Positions 1-12,806 of a stretch of DNA of 64,000 bases are shown here, in pieces. The translations under genes were made by a program, and so were the position numbers. This DNA is from Pseudisothecium myosuroides (taxonomy: Eukaryota; Streptophyta; Bryopsida; Hypnales; Lembophyllaceae): assembly GCA_951799445.1 (NCBI GenBank), contig OX637287.1, positions 1,240,001 to 1,304,000 on the forward strand. Reading direction: 5' to 3'. Under the pieces are notes generated by a model, which worked only from the letters and a program-made list of their open reading frames with translations, was not told where the DNA came from and made no database searches. Numbering within the stretch: the first letter of the stretch is position 1; every line of letters begins with the position of its first letter.

Positions 1-3000
1 ATTTTACATGCACTTACCAATCATCTTGCATTTGCCTAGTATTGACACTTGTACGCTTTGATTGCAGGTGACACACTCTCCTTGTCTCTGAGTCCACATT
101 TAAGTTAGAAGAGTCTAGATTCTTCCAGTCAATGCCAACGTCCATGTACTGTACAAAACAGACCCCTCCCCTACCTTGCCAAAATCTATCCCCTCCGTCT
201 GTCTGTACGCATACTCAGGATTGATTGGGTCCGTGGGTGCAAATACTGCAACTCCGTTTCTCTTCAGTATACTGTAAGTTATAACTTATGCCTGTGCGCA
301 TCCTAGATATTTACACATGCCAGTATATCCGTCCTGTTTGTTTCTCTTCAGTGTAAGTTATAGCTTATGCCTGTGCCCTTCCTAGATATTTACATATGCC
401 AGTACATCTTTCCTGTTCGGTCAAAAAGCCTTGCAGCCACGTCTGGCAGGGGAGCCTCAAAATTAGCGTAAAATCTGACAATGATCCTCGTTGAAAAAAC
501 GAAGGCATCAGAGCTTCAGAAGCATATTATGCACAGAAGGTGGTGATCAAAGGGGACAAATGCATTCAACCAGGACTCGAAAAGCCAGTCATCGACGCAT
601 TGAATGATTGAGCAGTTCCATGGGGCGGGTGGGGCGAGGCAACTCAGGCAAGGCCTGGCCTGGGGCCTTGTTTCGAGGTCTGCTCCCTGATGGATGGATT
701 CCAATAACTTAGGCGAGTTGCGCCTGCCCCTGCTGCTGCTGCATGCTGCACTGGCTGGGCTGAAAGGTCGTCTCAGAAGGAGACGCTAAAAGGAGAACAA
801 ACTAACTTCCTAATAATAAGAGCTGAGCCTGACTTGACTGAGTTGAACCCACCTGGGAGGAAGCCATTTTCCAATGGCCGCGGCTGTCTCCACGTGCACT
901 AAGAGGTCAGATTTCGGCTTCAATCTCGGCTTGTTTTCAGATCTGCGAGGGGAACCCAACGCAGTGCAATCAACCACAAAAAAGCGATATATCAACTGGA
1001 TCTTTCCACATGACAGGACCATGGCAGGGACTTCAACATTGTGGCAGTATCAAATTCTCCCATAATTTTTGAGGAAATGGAAAATGTTACCACACGAAGA
1101 AGGTAAGCTCTCTGACCAGGTTTGTGCTACAATTCTGTTGGGACCTGTTTGTGTTACCATGTGTTAGACTTAGTGTATGTTTCCAAATTTAAGAAAAAAT
1201 ATTCACTCTACACTGTACTTTTCTCTTACATTACAGTGCTTTTGAAGAGGAGACAATTCCATCTCCTCAGTGTTAAGGTGATTATTCAAACACAGGTAAA
1301 GATCTTCTGTCATCTTATGCATACTGTAGATTATTTGAATTTTTTTGCGGAAGAAATTAAATCAGTCAATTTGGTATTCAATTCCAACCACTTTTAGTTC
1401 AATAAAAAAAACCTTAAAATGTAGCAGTGCACACTCAGCATCCCTCTAAAGAATAGCTTCAGTTTTTGCTCTAATAAATTGACTGCAATGCTTACTGGAA
1501 TGAAAATGCTTGATGCATAAAGCTGGCAAATTTGAGAAGGATTCTACCATGATATTAACCTAGAATATGACCAACGACTACTAATTCTATTGATTTCAAA
1601 GTGTTAGATACCTCACTTCCATCATCCCCATCCAAGTTTTGTTGAAATTCTCAACTGCAAGTAAGGTAAGTCCTACAATTTTCTCACACATGTTGTATTA
1701 AGCAATCATTTTGTGAGAAAGAAGAAATTAAAAAACTGACGTTGGAAAAATGACACTCTTTGCCGACCACTTCGTGTGAAGTCCGTCACAACTTGTATGT
1801 CACGCTAATTGGTCTGCATTTTCTGCTGCACGGCATCTTTGAGTGGCTGGTGTGAATTGGCAAAGCGTCTTCCATTTTGGGCACTTGGTCACTTCCTCCC
1901 AGGGGAGCAGGCAGACTGGGAGATCCCTGCCTACACTATTTAACTTCATGTACTTCTGTACCCTTTACCATGAGCTGACAAACTGAAGGAGCCGCTGTGT
2001 TGATTTTCTCCAAACAGTCCAATTCATGTTGACCTGTTCAATTAGCCGCCCACAATCTTGAGCTGATCAACATGAAGACCACTGATAGCTTAGCTTAGAA
2101 GGTATTTCAACCTATGACGACACAGATTTGCAATCTGGGTACCTTGGAGAAGTTATTTGTCAACTCTGAACATATTTGTAGGAGATTGAGAAGTTTGAGA
2201 GCAGCCATTTGCAAGTAGAATCAAGACATTCCGACAAGAAATGAATTTTTTGTGAATTTTCAAAGTTTGTTGGGACAGAATTGGTAAAACATGGCATGGG
2301 TAGACCCATGCTAAACTACACACTAAGGTGTCCCCTCCCCTAGTGCATTGTCATGATGCTAAAGGGTTGCTAAGATGGTGGTAATGGGTGGGTGACTGAT
2401 GCAAATGGGAAATTCCACTAGATGTCAGGATTGGGTGATCGATTGATGGCATTGGTTGTTCTACCTTGATGGTTAGCCACTTAAGGTAAGTACACCTGAA
2501 ACTAATAAAATAAGCAATTAAGCATGGTTATATTATATTATCAAAAAAAGGTTTTGTAGGATATTGTTGGCAATCAAAAGAAGATTCTAGATTCTCTTAG
2601 AATGCATTTTTTTTTAAACTATGAGTTTTCAAAAAATGCATTCTACAAGTTTATACCTACGTAATAAAGTAGTTCCAAAATCTTCAAATATGACTTTGAC
2701 GTATTTTTCACATTTTTTTCTACTTATTTATTCAAGTCATTTTTTGAACTAGAATATTTATTTTTCTAGATTACATATATCTATAGGACTTGAACTACAT
2801 AGCATTTGTAAAGAAAAGTTATGAGAATCTACATCAAACAAATGTAAGAGAACAAATACAATAATCGGTCACAAACATTTTAATGGGTGAAAAAAGAATT
2901 ACTTTTGGTGCTTAGGATGTGTTTTTGTTCATCTACTATTCAAAGTGGGTTTTTTAGTAGTTTTTTTTTACACAAGTAAAGGAACCTTTATTGCAAAAAA

Positions 3001-3420
3001 AATAGTAATAAGAACCCAGCCACAAGTGGACTCGGTTGGCAAGTAACCAACAAAGCAAAGCCGTTATTCAAAGTTTGAACGTTTGGTCCTTAAGGATGTC
3101 ATCATTGTCTTCTAACATAAGGCTTAAAGGTCTACAGAGAACCTTATATAAGGTTCAGTATTTGATCCACATCATACAAATTATGTGATCACATATGGCA
3201 TGACATACACCATTGGATTGATAATTCAACAATTAGCATTATTCTTTCGTGTGGATGTCGCTGTAAAACCCAAAACCTTGTTATGCTCAAACATGACACC
3301 ATACATATAGAATAGACTATTTTGAAGCTTCACCTTCATGCATAAAAAAAACAGTGATTCAAATTGGGGGGGCCATGTGTCACTAGATTCATTAGTACAT
3401 ACATATAGGCAAAAACATGC
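1..3420. other. Intergenic spacer without recognisable gene
   Basis: Moderately AT-rich single-copy-looking sequence. Short open frames (for example 1122-1397 on plus, 810-1022 on minus) have no recognisable domain and are surrounded by stops. The only structure I can support is the tandem duplication at 253-417. A run of T followed by a purine-rich stretch near 2960-3000 resembles the reversed 3' tail of a retroposon, but I cannot define its limits. Confidence 0.5.
253..417. repeat. Tandem duplication, about 84-bp unit, two copies
   Basis: The block starting TTTCTCTTCAGT at about 256 and again at about 341 repeats the same succession of words (TAAGTTATA, CTTATGCCTGTGC, CCTAGATATTTACA, ATGCCAGTA, TCCTGT) with a few substitutions and a 4-bp length difference. 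It is a simple diverged two-copy duplication in noncoding sequence. Confidence 0.75.
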
Positions 3421-3423
3421 ATG

Positions 3424-3644
3424 CACTACAAGAGAAAGGGATTTTAAGTGAGTTTTTAAGTATAGTCCTAGACATAAGATTTTAAGTAATGTCCTTTAAG
3501 GAGATTTTCAGCAAAATTTTACTTAAAACGCATGTGTTTTAAGTAAAATTTTGCTGAAAATCTCCTTAAAGGTCATTACTTAAAATCATGTGTCTAGAAC
3601 TATACTTAAAAAACTCACTTAAAACACCCCTTTCTCTTGTAGTG
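3424..3644. mobile_element. CACTA-type foldback MITE with 3-bp ATG target duplication
   Basis: A 221-bp near-perfect palindrome. The left end begins CACTACAAGAGAAAGGG and the right end finishes with its mirror, CCCTTTCTCTTGTAGTG. The arms pair over roughly 105 bases and meet near 3530. The trinucleotide ATG lies immediately outside both ends (3421-3423 and 3645-3647). Termini starting CACTA and a 3-bp target duplication are the defining marks of the CACTA (En/Spm) superfamily. There is no coding capacity, so it is a non-autonomous derivative. The high arm identity implies fairly recent origin. Confidence 0.88.
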
Positions 3645-3647
3645 ATG

Positions 3648-5154
3648 CAAAAGTTCAAATAAAGATTTAGACGTTAAAGGAATCAATATTGAGTGAATTT
3701 AATCATCAATGAAGTACATCCCATGATTATAGAGTTGGAGATATAGAATGAAAAATGTATGGAGGTTGAAAGTTGATTGTGAATTTATCCAATGTTGAAA
3801 GTTGCATAGGAAACAAAGTGAAATATATTCTATGCCATTAGATGAGTTGGAACCTTGGAAATTCAAATGATTTTATGTTCCATTCCATAGTTTCTATAAG
3901 GTATTGGACCCTCTTTTAATCCATTGTGGAAATAAAAGAGGATGAGGCAACACACATTAGAGCTTGAAACTCAATATGACTTTATTTGATTTGAGTATTG
4001 GATATGTAGGTTTTATCACTCACTAGTCATTTCCCTAATTCATGCAAATTATGTTTTCACTAGTGTGTAGACTTACAAGTATGCAAAATCGATATCAAAT
4101 TTTATAATTTTTGTATGAAAATATATAAAATATATAAAATATCATTATTGTATGTAAATAGTTTTGAATTGTAAATATGCAATTAAGTTTTTAATTGTAA
4201 AACATTTGAAATTCAAACATTTGAAATTCAAACATTTTATATTACAATGTCTATGAGGGTCTAAATCTTAATTTCAATATTGATGTTAGTTTTTATTATA
4301 TCCAAGAGGTATGAATATTTCAAATGATAACTACATACATGCCATGGATTCAAACTAGATGGCGGGTCTTATGGATGAAATGGGAAAAGAAAACACAACA
4401 AGATCACTCATGGATTGAAAAATTGTGATGTTTGATCATAAGGGTGTTAAAATTGTGAAGTTTTATTTTTTGGAAAGAAGGATTGTGAAAGTGTTTTGAA
4501 GTCTATCAATTTTCTTTTTACAAGTCAAATCTAAAATTGATATCATGAAATAAATATGAGGTTAAACTACTTTAACATGTATAATGACAATCAATTTATA
4601 GGTTGTCATAATCTACTCTATAATTTTCTTAAATGAGTTTCTAATGGGATTCCCCCCCCAGATCTAGTGTACTTGAGGCTCATTTCTAAGAGCCCCTAAT
4701 GCTAAAAGTCAAGATTTACAATGGACAATTGGACATCCTTACAGAAAATCTTTTGTAGAAAAATAGTAAATAATTTTTTTAAAATTGAATTTTGATGCTA
4801 AAAATAGAATTTTAAAAAGATTCACCTAATATACTAAAAATTGTGATTTGGTAAAATTTCATTTAACTTCAAAATTTTGTCGACACCAAATTGTGGTTCC
4901 TAGATATTGATTACATGAGATCTACACAGTCAAATATGAACATCTATGAAAGCCAACTATTGGTTTTGGGTACACTTTGAGGTTAAACTTTGAAGTATCA
5001 TAACTTTTGTATATGATGCCCTATTGTAATTAATGACAATAATATATGCATGCACCTTGAAAAAACAATTTTAAGATTCACAATGCATTTGGCCTCATTT
5101 TTTTCATATAGAATCAAAATGATATTGTTTGAATGTATACAGTTTTGAGACAAT
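3648..5154. other. AT-rich spacer, no feature seen
   Basis: Long A/T-rich sequence without open frames above background. A short imperfect repeat (AACATTTGAAATTC, three times) lies at about 4200-4240. Nothing else is supportable. Confidence 0.5.
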
Positions 5155-6033
5155 TTAAAAAAATTCAAAAACCACTCAAAATTGCCATTAGTACTGCTAA
5201 GAGGAAGGAACTTTGAATTTATTTATTTTTTTGCATATTTAATCATAGGATCTTGCACTATACTAGTATGAGAATGTGTGGAAGAAATTCCATAAACTTT
5301 GACTATGTAGATTGCACAAAATTTGCAATTAAAGTGAAGAAAATTGTATTTTTTGCACCTTTTGTCATTAGACTATGAGACTTTGAATCTTCTTAGCTTA
5401 AATTTTTTGTACTACCAATTATTTAAAGTATTTTATATTGAAAAATTGAATTGAAAGTCTAGGGAAAAAATCAAAATAAAACCCTGATGGGTTTAATTTA
5501 TTCTTAAAAAAATAGTTTAGTAGAAGTAGGTATAAGATTGAAGGAAAAACTAAATTGTTAATAGTTCAAAAATGAAATTGAAACACACTAACATCAACAA
5601 TGAGATTCTTCTAGCAACCATTTTAAACCATGTAGAACTTCTTCTTTTTGTAAATTTTGCAAATTGAGTTCAAAAATGAATCTAGTACGTTATTTTCTCT
5701 AAATGATGGTCTAATTACCCACAAAACAAGAAATTCCATAACTTTGACATCACTCATCCAAATGGAATGAGTAAAAACTTTCCATGAATCAAAGTTTTCT
5801 ACATTTCAAGTTTTTGTGGATTATTTTTTATTGTCCGGTGGATTCCATTTTATACTTATGATGGTACAACTTTTGCACCTAGACACCAATTGAAATAAAA
5901 ATTGTATTCCTAGAAAGCCAATGTGTTTTTCCATTTTTTTTTAAAAGTTTCAAAAAATAAAGACAAAAATTGAGACCATAGGACCCTACTTAAAATCCAT
6001 TTTGTTTCATCTAGCAACAATAGGTCTTTAAGG
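5155..6033 (+). mobile_element. Family A TTAA-type element, decayed copy (A9)
   Basis: The same ordered words as the better family-A copies are present: CCACTCAAAATTGCCATT, TAGGATCTTGCACTATACTAGTATGAG, GATTGCA.AATTTGCA, TAAGTAGAAGTAGGTA-like, CAAAGTTTTC, ending GGTCTTTAAGGTTGAA, a decayed form of the family right end GGTCCTTTAGGGGTTAA. The left terminus is not recognisable, so its start is approximate. This is probably the oldest copy in the window. Confidence 0.65.
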
Positions 6034-9000
6034 TTGAATAGCACTAGTGGAAAAAAGTCTTTAAAATTGCCTGAGTTGGAGAGGGTTTCCACCTAGGCGT
6101 ATGCAAACGCCCGGAACCAAAATAAAACATATGACGTTGTAGGTGTCTTACAAAGTTTGCAGTGTTTGATTTGGCCCGTAGCCCCCGACCTCACACTCAT
6201 CTTAGAACTCCCACGTTGGCCCAATGTCCATGAAAGTATCGAACCTCATTAATTCCTTCTCGAAGTAGAAAGAATTCATAAACTTTGTCCCTTGAAGCCT
6301 ACCTACCTCATCAATGGCAATAATAGACCGATTTCAAGGAACATGTCACTCAATCCTAAATAGGGACGCATTTAGAACCCGGTCGATTTATGAACCTTCT
6401 ACCTTCAATACCTTCAATACCTTCAATATTGGTATATTAGCCTCCATGCGCGCCGTCCAATGCTCTTTCCTCCCCCCTTCAATTCATTGTTCCAATGGCA
6501 AGCTGGTGGTGGAATCCCGTATGTCAGAGTCCTGCTGTTGTTGCAAGATTTCCTCTCCAGAGGATGCAATCTAAGCTGTTAGATGGAGAATATTGATAGC
6601 TCGTCCTGGAGGGTCCCCTGGACGGACTACGGACTACGGACGGGGTGAAGTCTTGGAGAAGTCAAGCCCTGAGGAAAGGAACAGAGCAGCCTTCAAGCAA
6701 ATGGTGAGCTCACGGCTCGACTCCAATGGCATCAAACTTTGTACTTCCAACTCTCGCTCGATCACATGGCCTCGCATTGTACAGTACCACTTCCTCTTCT
6801 GCCTGCTCCCACTCTGGTGCCTGGCCGGCCTGTTTTTTTGTTATCCTCACTCATTTGGAGGAAGTCCATGAAATAAATTTACCATTGATATCAGTTATAA
6901 TTAATTCTTTCTGTACAGTGCAGTAGAGAATGTTGACATACTGTTGATTATTTTGCAGTTTACCTGCATATTAACTTAAGTGGAGGCTGCCGGGTGAATG
7001 CAGTTGGTAACTGTTTCTTAGTGGCTCCTTTACTTATGCATTGATTGCTGTAGAATGTTGCAACATTTACTGGACTCTGGGTGAGCTTACCATTTGTAAG
7101 TTAATAATAAAGTTCTTGGAATAGTGTGAACTCACATAAGTTAGAGAGAGCAGAATGTAAAACAATTCCTGTCAATTGATGCCATTGATGTTCATATTGA
7201 GTGATGTCAAGCAGGAGTGAGTTAATGGACAAGTGATTGAATACAAGTTTGCGGTGGGGGTGTACTCAGGCGTAGTCGCGTCCATCAGGTTGAAGGGACT
7301 GAAGGCTCTGAAAGAAATGATGCATCACTGACTGATCACAATCAAGCCTTGGAGCCCAGAGTTACATGCACCTCAGTCACGGGACATTTGGGTAAAGCAG
7401 GAGGAGGAAGTTGATAAAAAAAAAGGACATCTGAATGGCTTCCATACGAGTAATAAATTATTTATTTACATATATTTGTGTCACTTATAGATAGACGGAA
7501 GAGAAAGGGATAGCTAGCAATTGAAATTATATTTTAAGTACAAAGTATAAATTAGTTACAAATTTTTGAAGAATATTGCTCAAATAGCTTAGAAGACGGT
7601 CACTAAATTGCTCCCAAAACAACACACAATGCATCCATAATGGTTATAGTGCTCAGCTAAAATAGTTACAGTATTTTTGTAAAAGGTTACAAACTCAAGG
7701 CCATAAAAATTTTACATTATGAAATGGTTTTAATGCCTAAAGGGTACAAGTTGTGCAGTTGCCACTAACTTGGTTCATTGTTACTCAAAACTTTGATTGT
7801 GGACACTAGTCATCTCATTGTGCCAAAAAGTTCAATTATTCAAGAAGGACAGCTTTATACATAATGGTAATGTACCCATTTCTAGTTGCCTAAGATGAAT
7901 CAAGTGTTTGGAATGGGCCTTCTTAGATTAGTTATTGCACTGATTGGGAATTGGAAATTGAAAAAGAAACCACAAGTGATGTCATTCTAGTTCAACAATT
8001 ATCCACCCGAATTTTTAGTTTTATTTTATCAAAATAATATCAAAGAAATTCATTAAACTTAGGTGATGTTGTTAGAGTGTTAAATATATATATCCCACCA
8101 AGCTTTTCCTCTCTAGTTGAACTTCTTACATAACTAGTTTTTTATTTATTTATTTTTTTAAATTTAAAAATTTTAAAAATGGGTGATTGAAGTTTTGCCA
8201 CTTGCATCCCTAGTGTAATGAAGATTTACTAAATAGTTTACAATTGAAGATAGTGTAACAAAGATTTACCAAATAGTTTATAATTGGAGATAGGAGACAT
8301 GGTGTCACTCTTTCACCCATCCGCACAATTATCCCCTAAATTTCTTTGTTGCTGACATGGAAAGGCCACCACAGTTCACCACAGTTCACTGATTTGGATG
8401 CTGGTCGCATTTCCTTGGTTTTGATGATGGAATTGTCAAAACATCACCGAAACTCACCGAAAGAACTCAACTGCAAAGCTTCACCAATCACCCTGAATGA
8501 AAAACTCGAATATTGATGTTGAATATTCCACGTCTGCGAGCTGAATCCATTTTCCCAAAGGACGCTCAGTGCTGCTGTAGTTCTGGCAGATCAGGGTGAA
8601 GTTGGATTTCTTCACTGCTAACTTACACAGCGAGCAGTGCACATCTCTCCAGTTAAGCTTCCCCAAAACATGCGCTGTCATGCAAGCGCAATCTGATGAA
8701 TATGTACCGTCACAATCCCCAATTCACTATCCGCATGACAAGCGCTGAAGCGCCACCACTCCGACCTTTTCAGCAAACCTGGCCATCCAAGAACAACTGA
8801 AGCCCTACACTAAATGAAGCAAGTGATCAGCACGTACACTTTCCTGGTCACACACTCGCACAAAGACTGTACCGCCTTCATTATTATTCATTTCCGGTGC
8901 TACAGATAGATACCCATGAACAGTACGTCGAATTCTTCGACACAGCGAATATTCACGACATCCAATAACCCAGATATATGCACAGAAGCCGGCCAAAAGA

Positions 9001-9860
9001 CTCTGAAGACCATGAAAGAAAGACCACCAACTACTCTGCAACTCATCTCCAAATGCTCAATTATTGTCAACAAGAATGCAGGAGAATGGAAGTTGGGAGA
9101 GCTAGCATGCAGAGCATGATATTCATAAACGACAATAGCAACACATTTGCATTGCAATGGTGGCCTGTACATTTTGCGGTGATGCTATACCGTAGCTTCA
9201 ATGGAAGAGGAATACAAACACTCCTACAGGCTCAAATCTATCTTCAAGATTCTTCCCCTGGATCGATCAGTGACCCTACAGTATGTACCAAGTACCAACG
9301 GAAGCTCAAAATTATCAAACCATGGACGATCTGGCATTAACTAATACTATACAAAGAGAAAAAAATTGACGTTCAGAATAACGAAGTCAGAAGCAGAGTA
9401 CACGACATAAATTGAATTCTCAGTACCACTGCTAGTACTGCTACTACTGCTACTGCTGCTATTACTACTACTACCGGTCGTCACGTTCGTTCATCTGCAT
9501 CCTCCATGGCAGCAGCGAGATCAGTGAACGAAAGAAAATGGGGTGACAACTAATTCCAAGGCGGCATGTAGAGATGATGAATGGGAGAAGTATGTACTTC
9601 ATTACGATACAAAAGAGGGGGCCAACTCGAAGATGGTGATGGCGGGGGGATGGGGGTGGGGGTGGGAAGATAATTAAGATTCCGAAGTCACGAACCAGAA
9701 GAGAAGAAGCTATGATTTCCATCTCAGAGATTGGTCCCAATGATCTCTCTCACAAAAATTGCTGCCAAGCTCCTGCATGGCAACTCAAAATGGTGGTGGT
9801 TGTCGACAATTTTCCCTCAAATTATGGCCTCCAAATGGTAACCTCCGACGAGCTTCAATC
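6034..9860. other. Intergenic spacer 3' of the bHLH gene
   Basis: Contains short open frames at 6314-6574, 6593-6871 and 8978-9340 (plus strand) that show no domain, no convincing codon bias and no homologous feel. The part from about 8400 to 9860 is less AT-rich and may include the 3' untranslated region of the minus-strand bHLH gene, but no clear AATAAA signal was found on that strand. A short CTG/CTA-type trinucleotide run lies at 9427-9476. Confidence 0.45.
8213..8295. repeat. Two-copy tandem duplication, about 44-bp unit
   Basis: The words GTAAT/CAAAGATTTAC, AAATAGTTTA, AATTGAAGATAG repeat once with small changes. It is a short noncoding duplication. Confidence 0.65.
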
Positions 9861-11403
9861 TCAATGGCAAAACTGCTCTTGCATTGCATCCGAAAACGCA
9901 GAATTCGCCTCACTCGGCCATGAAAGCCCAGCTTGCTCCAGGGAAGAAGCTGGGTTCGGGTGCAGACTGCTGTTCACCATCGCTGCTGGTGCAGCAGCAA
10001 CTGGCCATGCCTGCGCACAGTTCAAGTCAAACGGACGAGCCAAGCTCGCCAACTGCGACTGCTGCTGAAATCCTCGAGCGTCGCAATTGCTGGTGTTGCT
10101 ACCTATCTGCTCCAACGCCTGCAAAACGGGACTCACTCACATTCAGAAAACAAGCTAGGTCGGGACAATTGTACTCGGGATCGACACATGAACTCCGAAA
10201 GAAGCTGCAGATGGGTGACGAGAGAGAAGCCGTTTCGTTTGCCGTGGATTAGTTGGTACCTGAAGCTGGAGCTTGAGGAACTTGACATAGTGGATGGCTT
10301 CGTCGAGCATGGACGCCGTGTCCATCTTGGTGCCGCCCGGGACCAAGCGCTGCAGAACGCGGATGCGGTCGCTGATGCGTTCGCGGCGCAAACGCGCGGC
10401 CACGCTTTGCGGGTCTTTGGAGATTCGGACGTTGCGTCGCTTTGGGCGCGTGCTGGCGATTTCTTCCAAGCTAGGCACGGGTTGCGAGGCGTGGCGGAAG
10501 AGAATGGCGCGCATGCTCGCGAGCTTGTCCATGTCAACCACGGGAGGCGGGGGTGCCATCGCCGTCGCGAATGCCATCTCCCCAGTTGGGAAAGGCTCCT
10601 GCACTTGCCTCTTGGGCAGCTTCGTCGACCTGTGGTGGATCTGCTCCATCCACTCGCCATCTTCGTCTTCAAAGCGGCTGCGCTTGAAGCAGCCCTGCGA
10701 CTCGTCGCTCTCGCGGAGTGCGTTCGGGGAAAGCGGGCCGCCGGGGCTCTCCATTCGGAAGTAGTCGTGCTTGTTCATGAGGGAGGTCCCCGTGCTGGCG
10801 GTGCGGTCCAGCATGGGGGTCAAGACGGGCGACAGGGGGCCGCCTCCGAGCGCCGCGATGCAATTGATTTGCAGATTCTCGGGCGCCGTGTTACAATCGT
10901 CGTCGCTGGTGGAGTCCGCCATGCTGGAGCTTTTGCTGCCCGAGTGGAGGAGCGTGTCTAAGCTGTTGCTATTGTGGTTGTGGTTGTGCAGGTTGTTCCC
11001 CTGGGGTTGTTGCAAAGGGGAGGAGTCCAACATGGACTGATCCGCGGCATTGGCTTGCTGCTGCACGATGGCTTGCAGAAGCGCTTGCTGCTCCATCAAC
11101 TGCGGAAACATGGACTGTGATGGCGCGTGCGGGAAGAACAGCGGACTCATGGAAGGCTCCAGAATGGGCTGATGCGGGGTGCCCCAACCCGAATTCGACC
11201 TGCACACACAAATGCTCCCACGTCAGTTCCAATTCTCGACCGGGCGCAAACTGCAAACCTCGGAGTCCTCGCAACGATCGTCAAAATACAGACTCCCAGC
11301 TCCAGACGAAAATTGCGTCCAACAACCGCGACGAGATCATTCTACAGCGTCCCATTCGTCACAGACGGTTCGTCAAAGGAGTGCTCGGTTACCATTTTTC
11401 CAT
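9861..11403 (-). CDS. bHLH transcription factor, class VIIIb (HECATE/INDEHISCENT-like)
   Basis: Proposed model: complement(join(9861..10118, 10260..11199, 11393..11403)), 402 residues. The bHLH domain lies at about residues 266-317. Its basic segment reads [18 protein letters not shown], followed by [14 protein letters not shown] and [16 protein letters not shown]. This wording is specific to subfamily VIIIb, whose members bind E-box-like DNA as dimers in the nucleus. A second family feature is the segment [14 protein letters not shown] just upstream. The 141-bp intron at 10119-10259 is exactly bounded by GT and AG, is phase 0, and restores helix 2 continuing into ALEQIGSN. The long Gln/Asn/His/Ser-rich N-terminus is low complexity. 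The 11-nt first coding exon is inferred: an acceptor lies at 11200-11201, and ATGGAAAAATG followed by GTAACC gives the required phase. The next in-frame ATG inside exon 2 is the alternative start. In angiosperms, relatives act in gynoecium and meristem development; the role here is unknown. Confidence 0.9.
10119..10259 (-). other. Intron 2 of the bHLH gene
   Basis: On the minus strand the exon ends CTTCAG and the intron opens GTACCAACTA; it closes TTTTGCAG before GCGTTGGAGCAG. Without the splice the reading frame runs into unrelated residues directly after the bHLH helix 2. With it the frame continues for 85 residues to a stop. Length 141 bp, phase 0. Confidence 0.85.
11200..11392 (-). other. 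Probable intron 1 of the bHLH gene
   Basis: Minus-strand donor GTAACC at 11392 and acceptor TGTGTGCAG ending at 11200. Joining them makes codon 4 (TG+G, Trp) and yields the start MEKWSNSGWG. No ATG opens the long exon upstream of residue 20, so an upstream coding exon is needed or translation starts internally. The model is consistent but not proven. Confidence 0.55.
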
Positions 11404-12470
11404 GGACCTCAGTCCGCCGCGATCATCCGGTCTCTGCAGACTGAGCGTCATCGCGACGAGACAGAATTACTCGATCGGTCGGTCAATCGATCGATCGATC
11501 AGTGCAACTCCTGGACTTGCAGGTTCCCGTCTGCAGATTCTCCAGCCTTCGAAGTGTAGCTAGCGCGCTTCTTCCGCCAAGAGCGCAACCTTCAACCCTT
11601 CAACACTCGTTTCCTCTACAATCGTCACCCAAAACATGCACCATTGCCTGCTGCAACTCACACGTCCCCGTTCTCATGGGAATCCCCTCGCTTCCCTCTC
11701 CAACCAAAGAACGATCGCTTCAAGATCACACTCAGCAACTCAGCAACCGAATGCAGATGGGATACCAAAGATACCAAAGTCTCAAATCAAAAAGAAGCTT
11801 CAACCCAGCTCCGTGCCACAACTCCACCTCTCGTCAAGAATGTTTTGTTGTGTGTGCACACCAATCGCTAATAAGTCATTGCAAACAACGGCACTGGCTG
11901 CCCCCCGCGTCCGTTTCCAAACAAGAAAATTTCCAAGACCTCCCAAGGATCGACAACCGTGAGCTTCCCCCACTTCATGACACCATTCCCGAGCTTCTTA
12001 CTCCGTGCATGTGCAAATTTGCGACACACCACAAGCTCCCTCGAAGCTTCAACTACGACAACCGTCTCGTCTCGTCTCGTCTCGTCACGTCTTGCCCACC
12101 CTCACAGAGCTGGACCTCGAGCTCACCAAATGAGTATATTATAAAAAAAGGGGTGACAACAGTGGGCTACAAATACTACTCCCGAATTGCGGCACAAGGG
12201 GCCTAGAGTGTGGCGATGGTGGATTTGGAATTGGGCTGAGCTGCTGCTGCCTCGGGACTCGGGACGGAAGGAGGAACACTGTGAAGGAGGCGGACGGATC
12301 TTTGGCGTGCGAAGCTTTCTAGGGGAAAGACGTCTCCTTTTATTTATTTAGCGGGTTCAGTATTCTTGGCTTGCGCAGCACACGGGGGTAGGGGGTGGCC
12401 GTGGGTGGAGTTGAGAGAGCGCCTTGGGTTTCGCGGCTAAAGTGACCAGTGGAAGGAGGGGGTGTCAGGT
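11404..12470 (-). promoter_or_regulatory. Probable 5' untranslated and promoter region of the bHLH gene
   Basis: Sequence upstream of the proposed start on the minus strand, less AT-rich than the surrounding spacer and rich in CT/GA tracts, including a GTCTC microsatellite at 12065-12087. A TATA-like string, TATAATATA on the minus strand, lies at 12133-12145, which would imply a leader of about 0.7 kb. Plus-strand open frames here (such as 11502-12206) show no domain and are treated as chance. Confidence 0.4.
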
Positions 12471-12806
12471 AGTATATTATAGTATTGTTTTTTAAATTTT
12501 ATAATGTTTTTATAATGTTTTTAAAGTTTTTAAATTTTAATGGGAGGTTTGGAAGTGACTCGTGTGTGGGTGTGATACGCTGGCTGATGTTGGCTTGAGT
12601 TCGGGTAATCCGGATGATCATTGCGAGTTACTAATTTACAGGAGCCACGCAAGCGGGGGTCGGCTTGGTGGGCGGCTTTGGGCGCCTAAACCACACTAAA
12701 AGCAAAATTAGTGTGACTGCAAAATTATTTAGTTTCACTCCAAACAAAATCGGTGTGGAGATTAGCAACATTTAGTAACGCTAATTTCAGTCTGCACTAA
12801 TTTTAA

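Noticed and set aside
9933..10961. Plus-strand open frame of 342 codons
   Set aside because: It lies antisense to the bHLH exons; the GC-rich coding strand opens the opposite frame. The bHLH motif on the minus strand decides the true gene.
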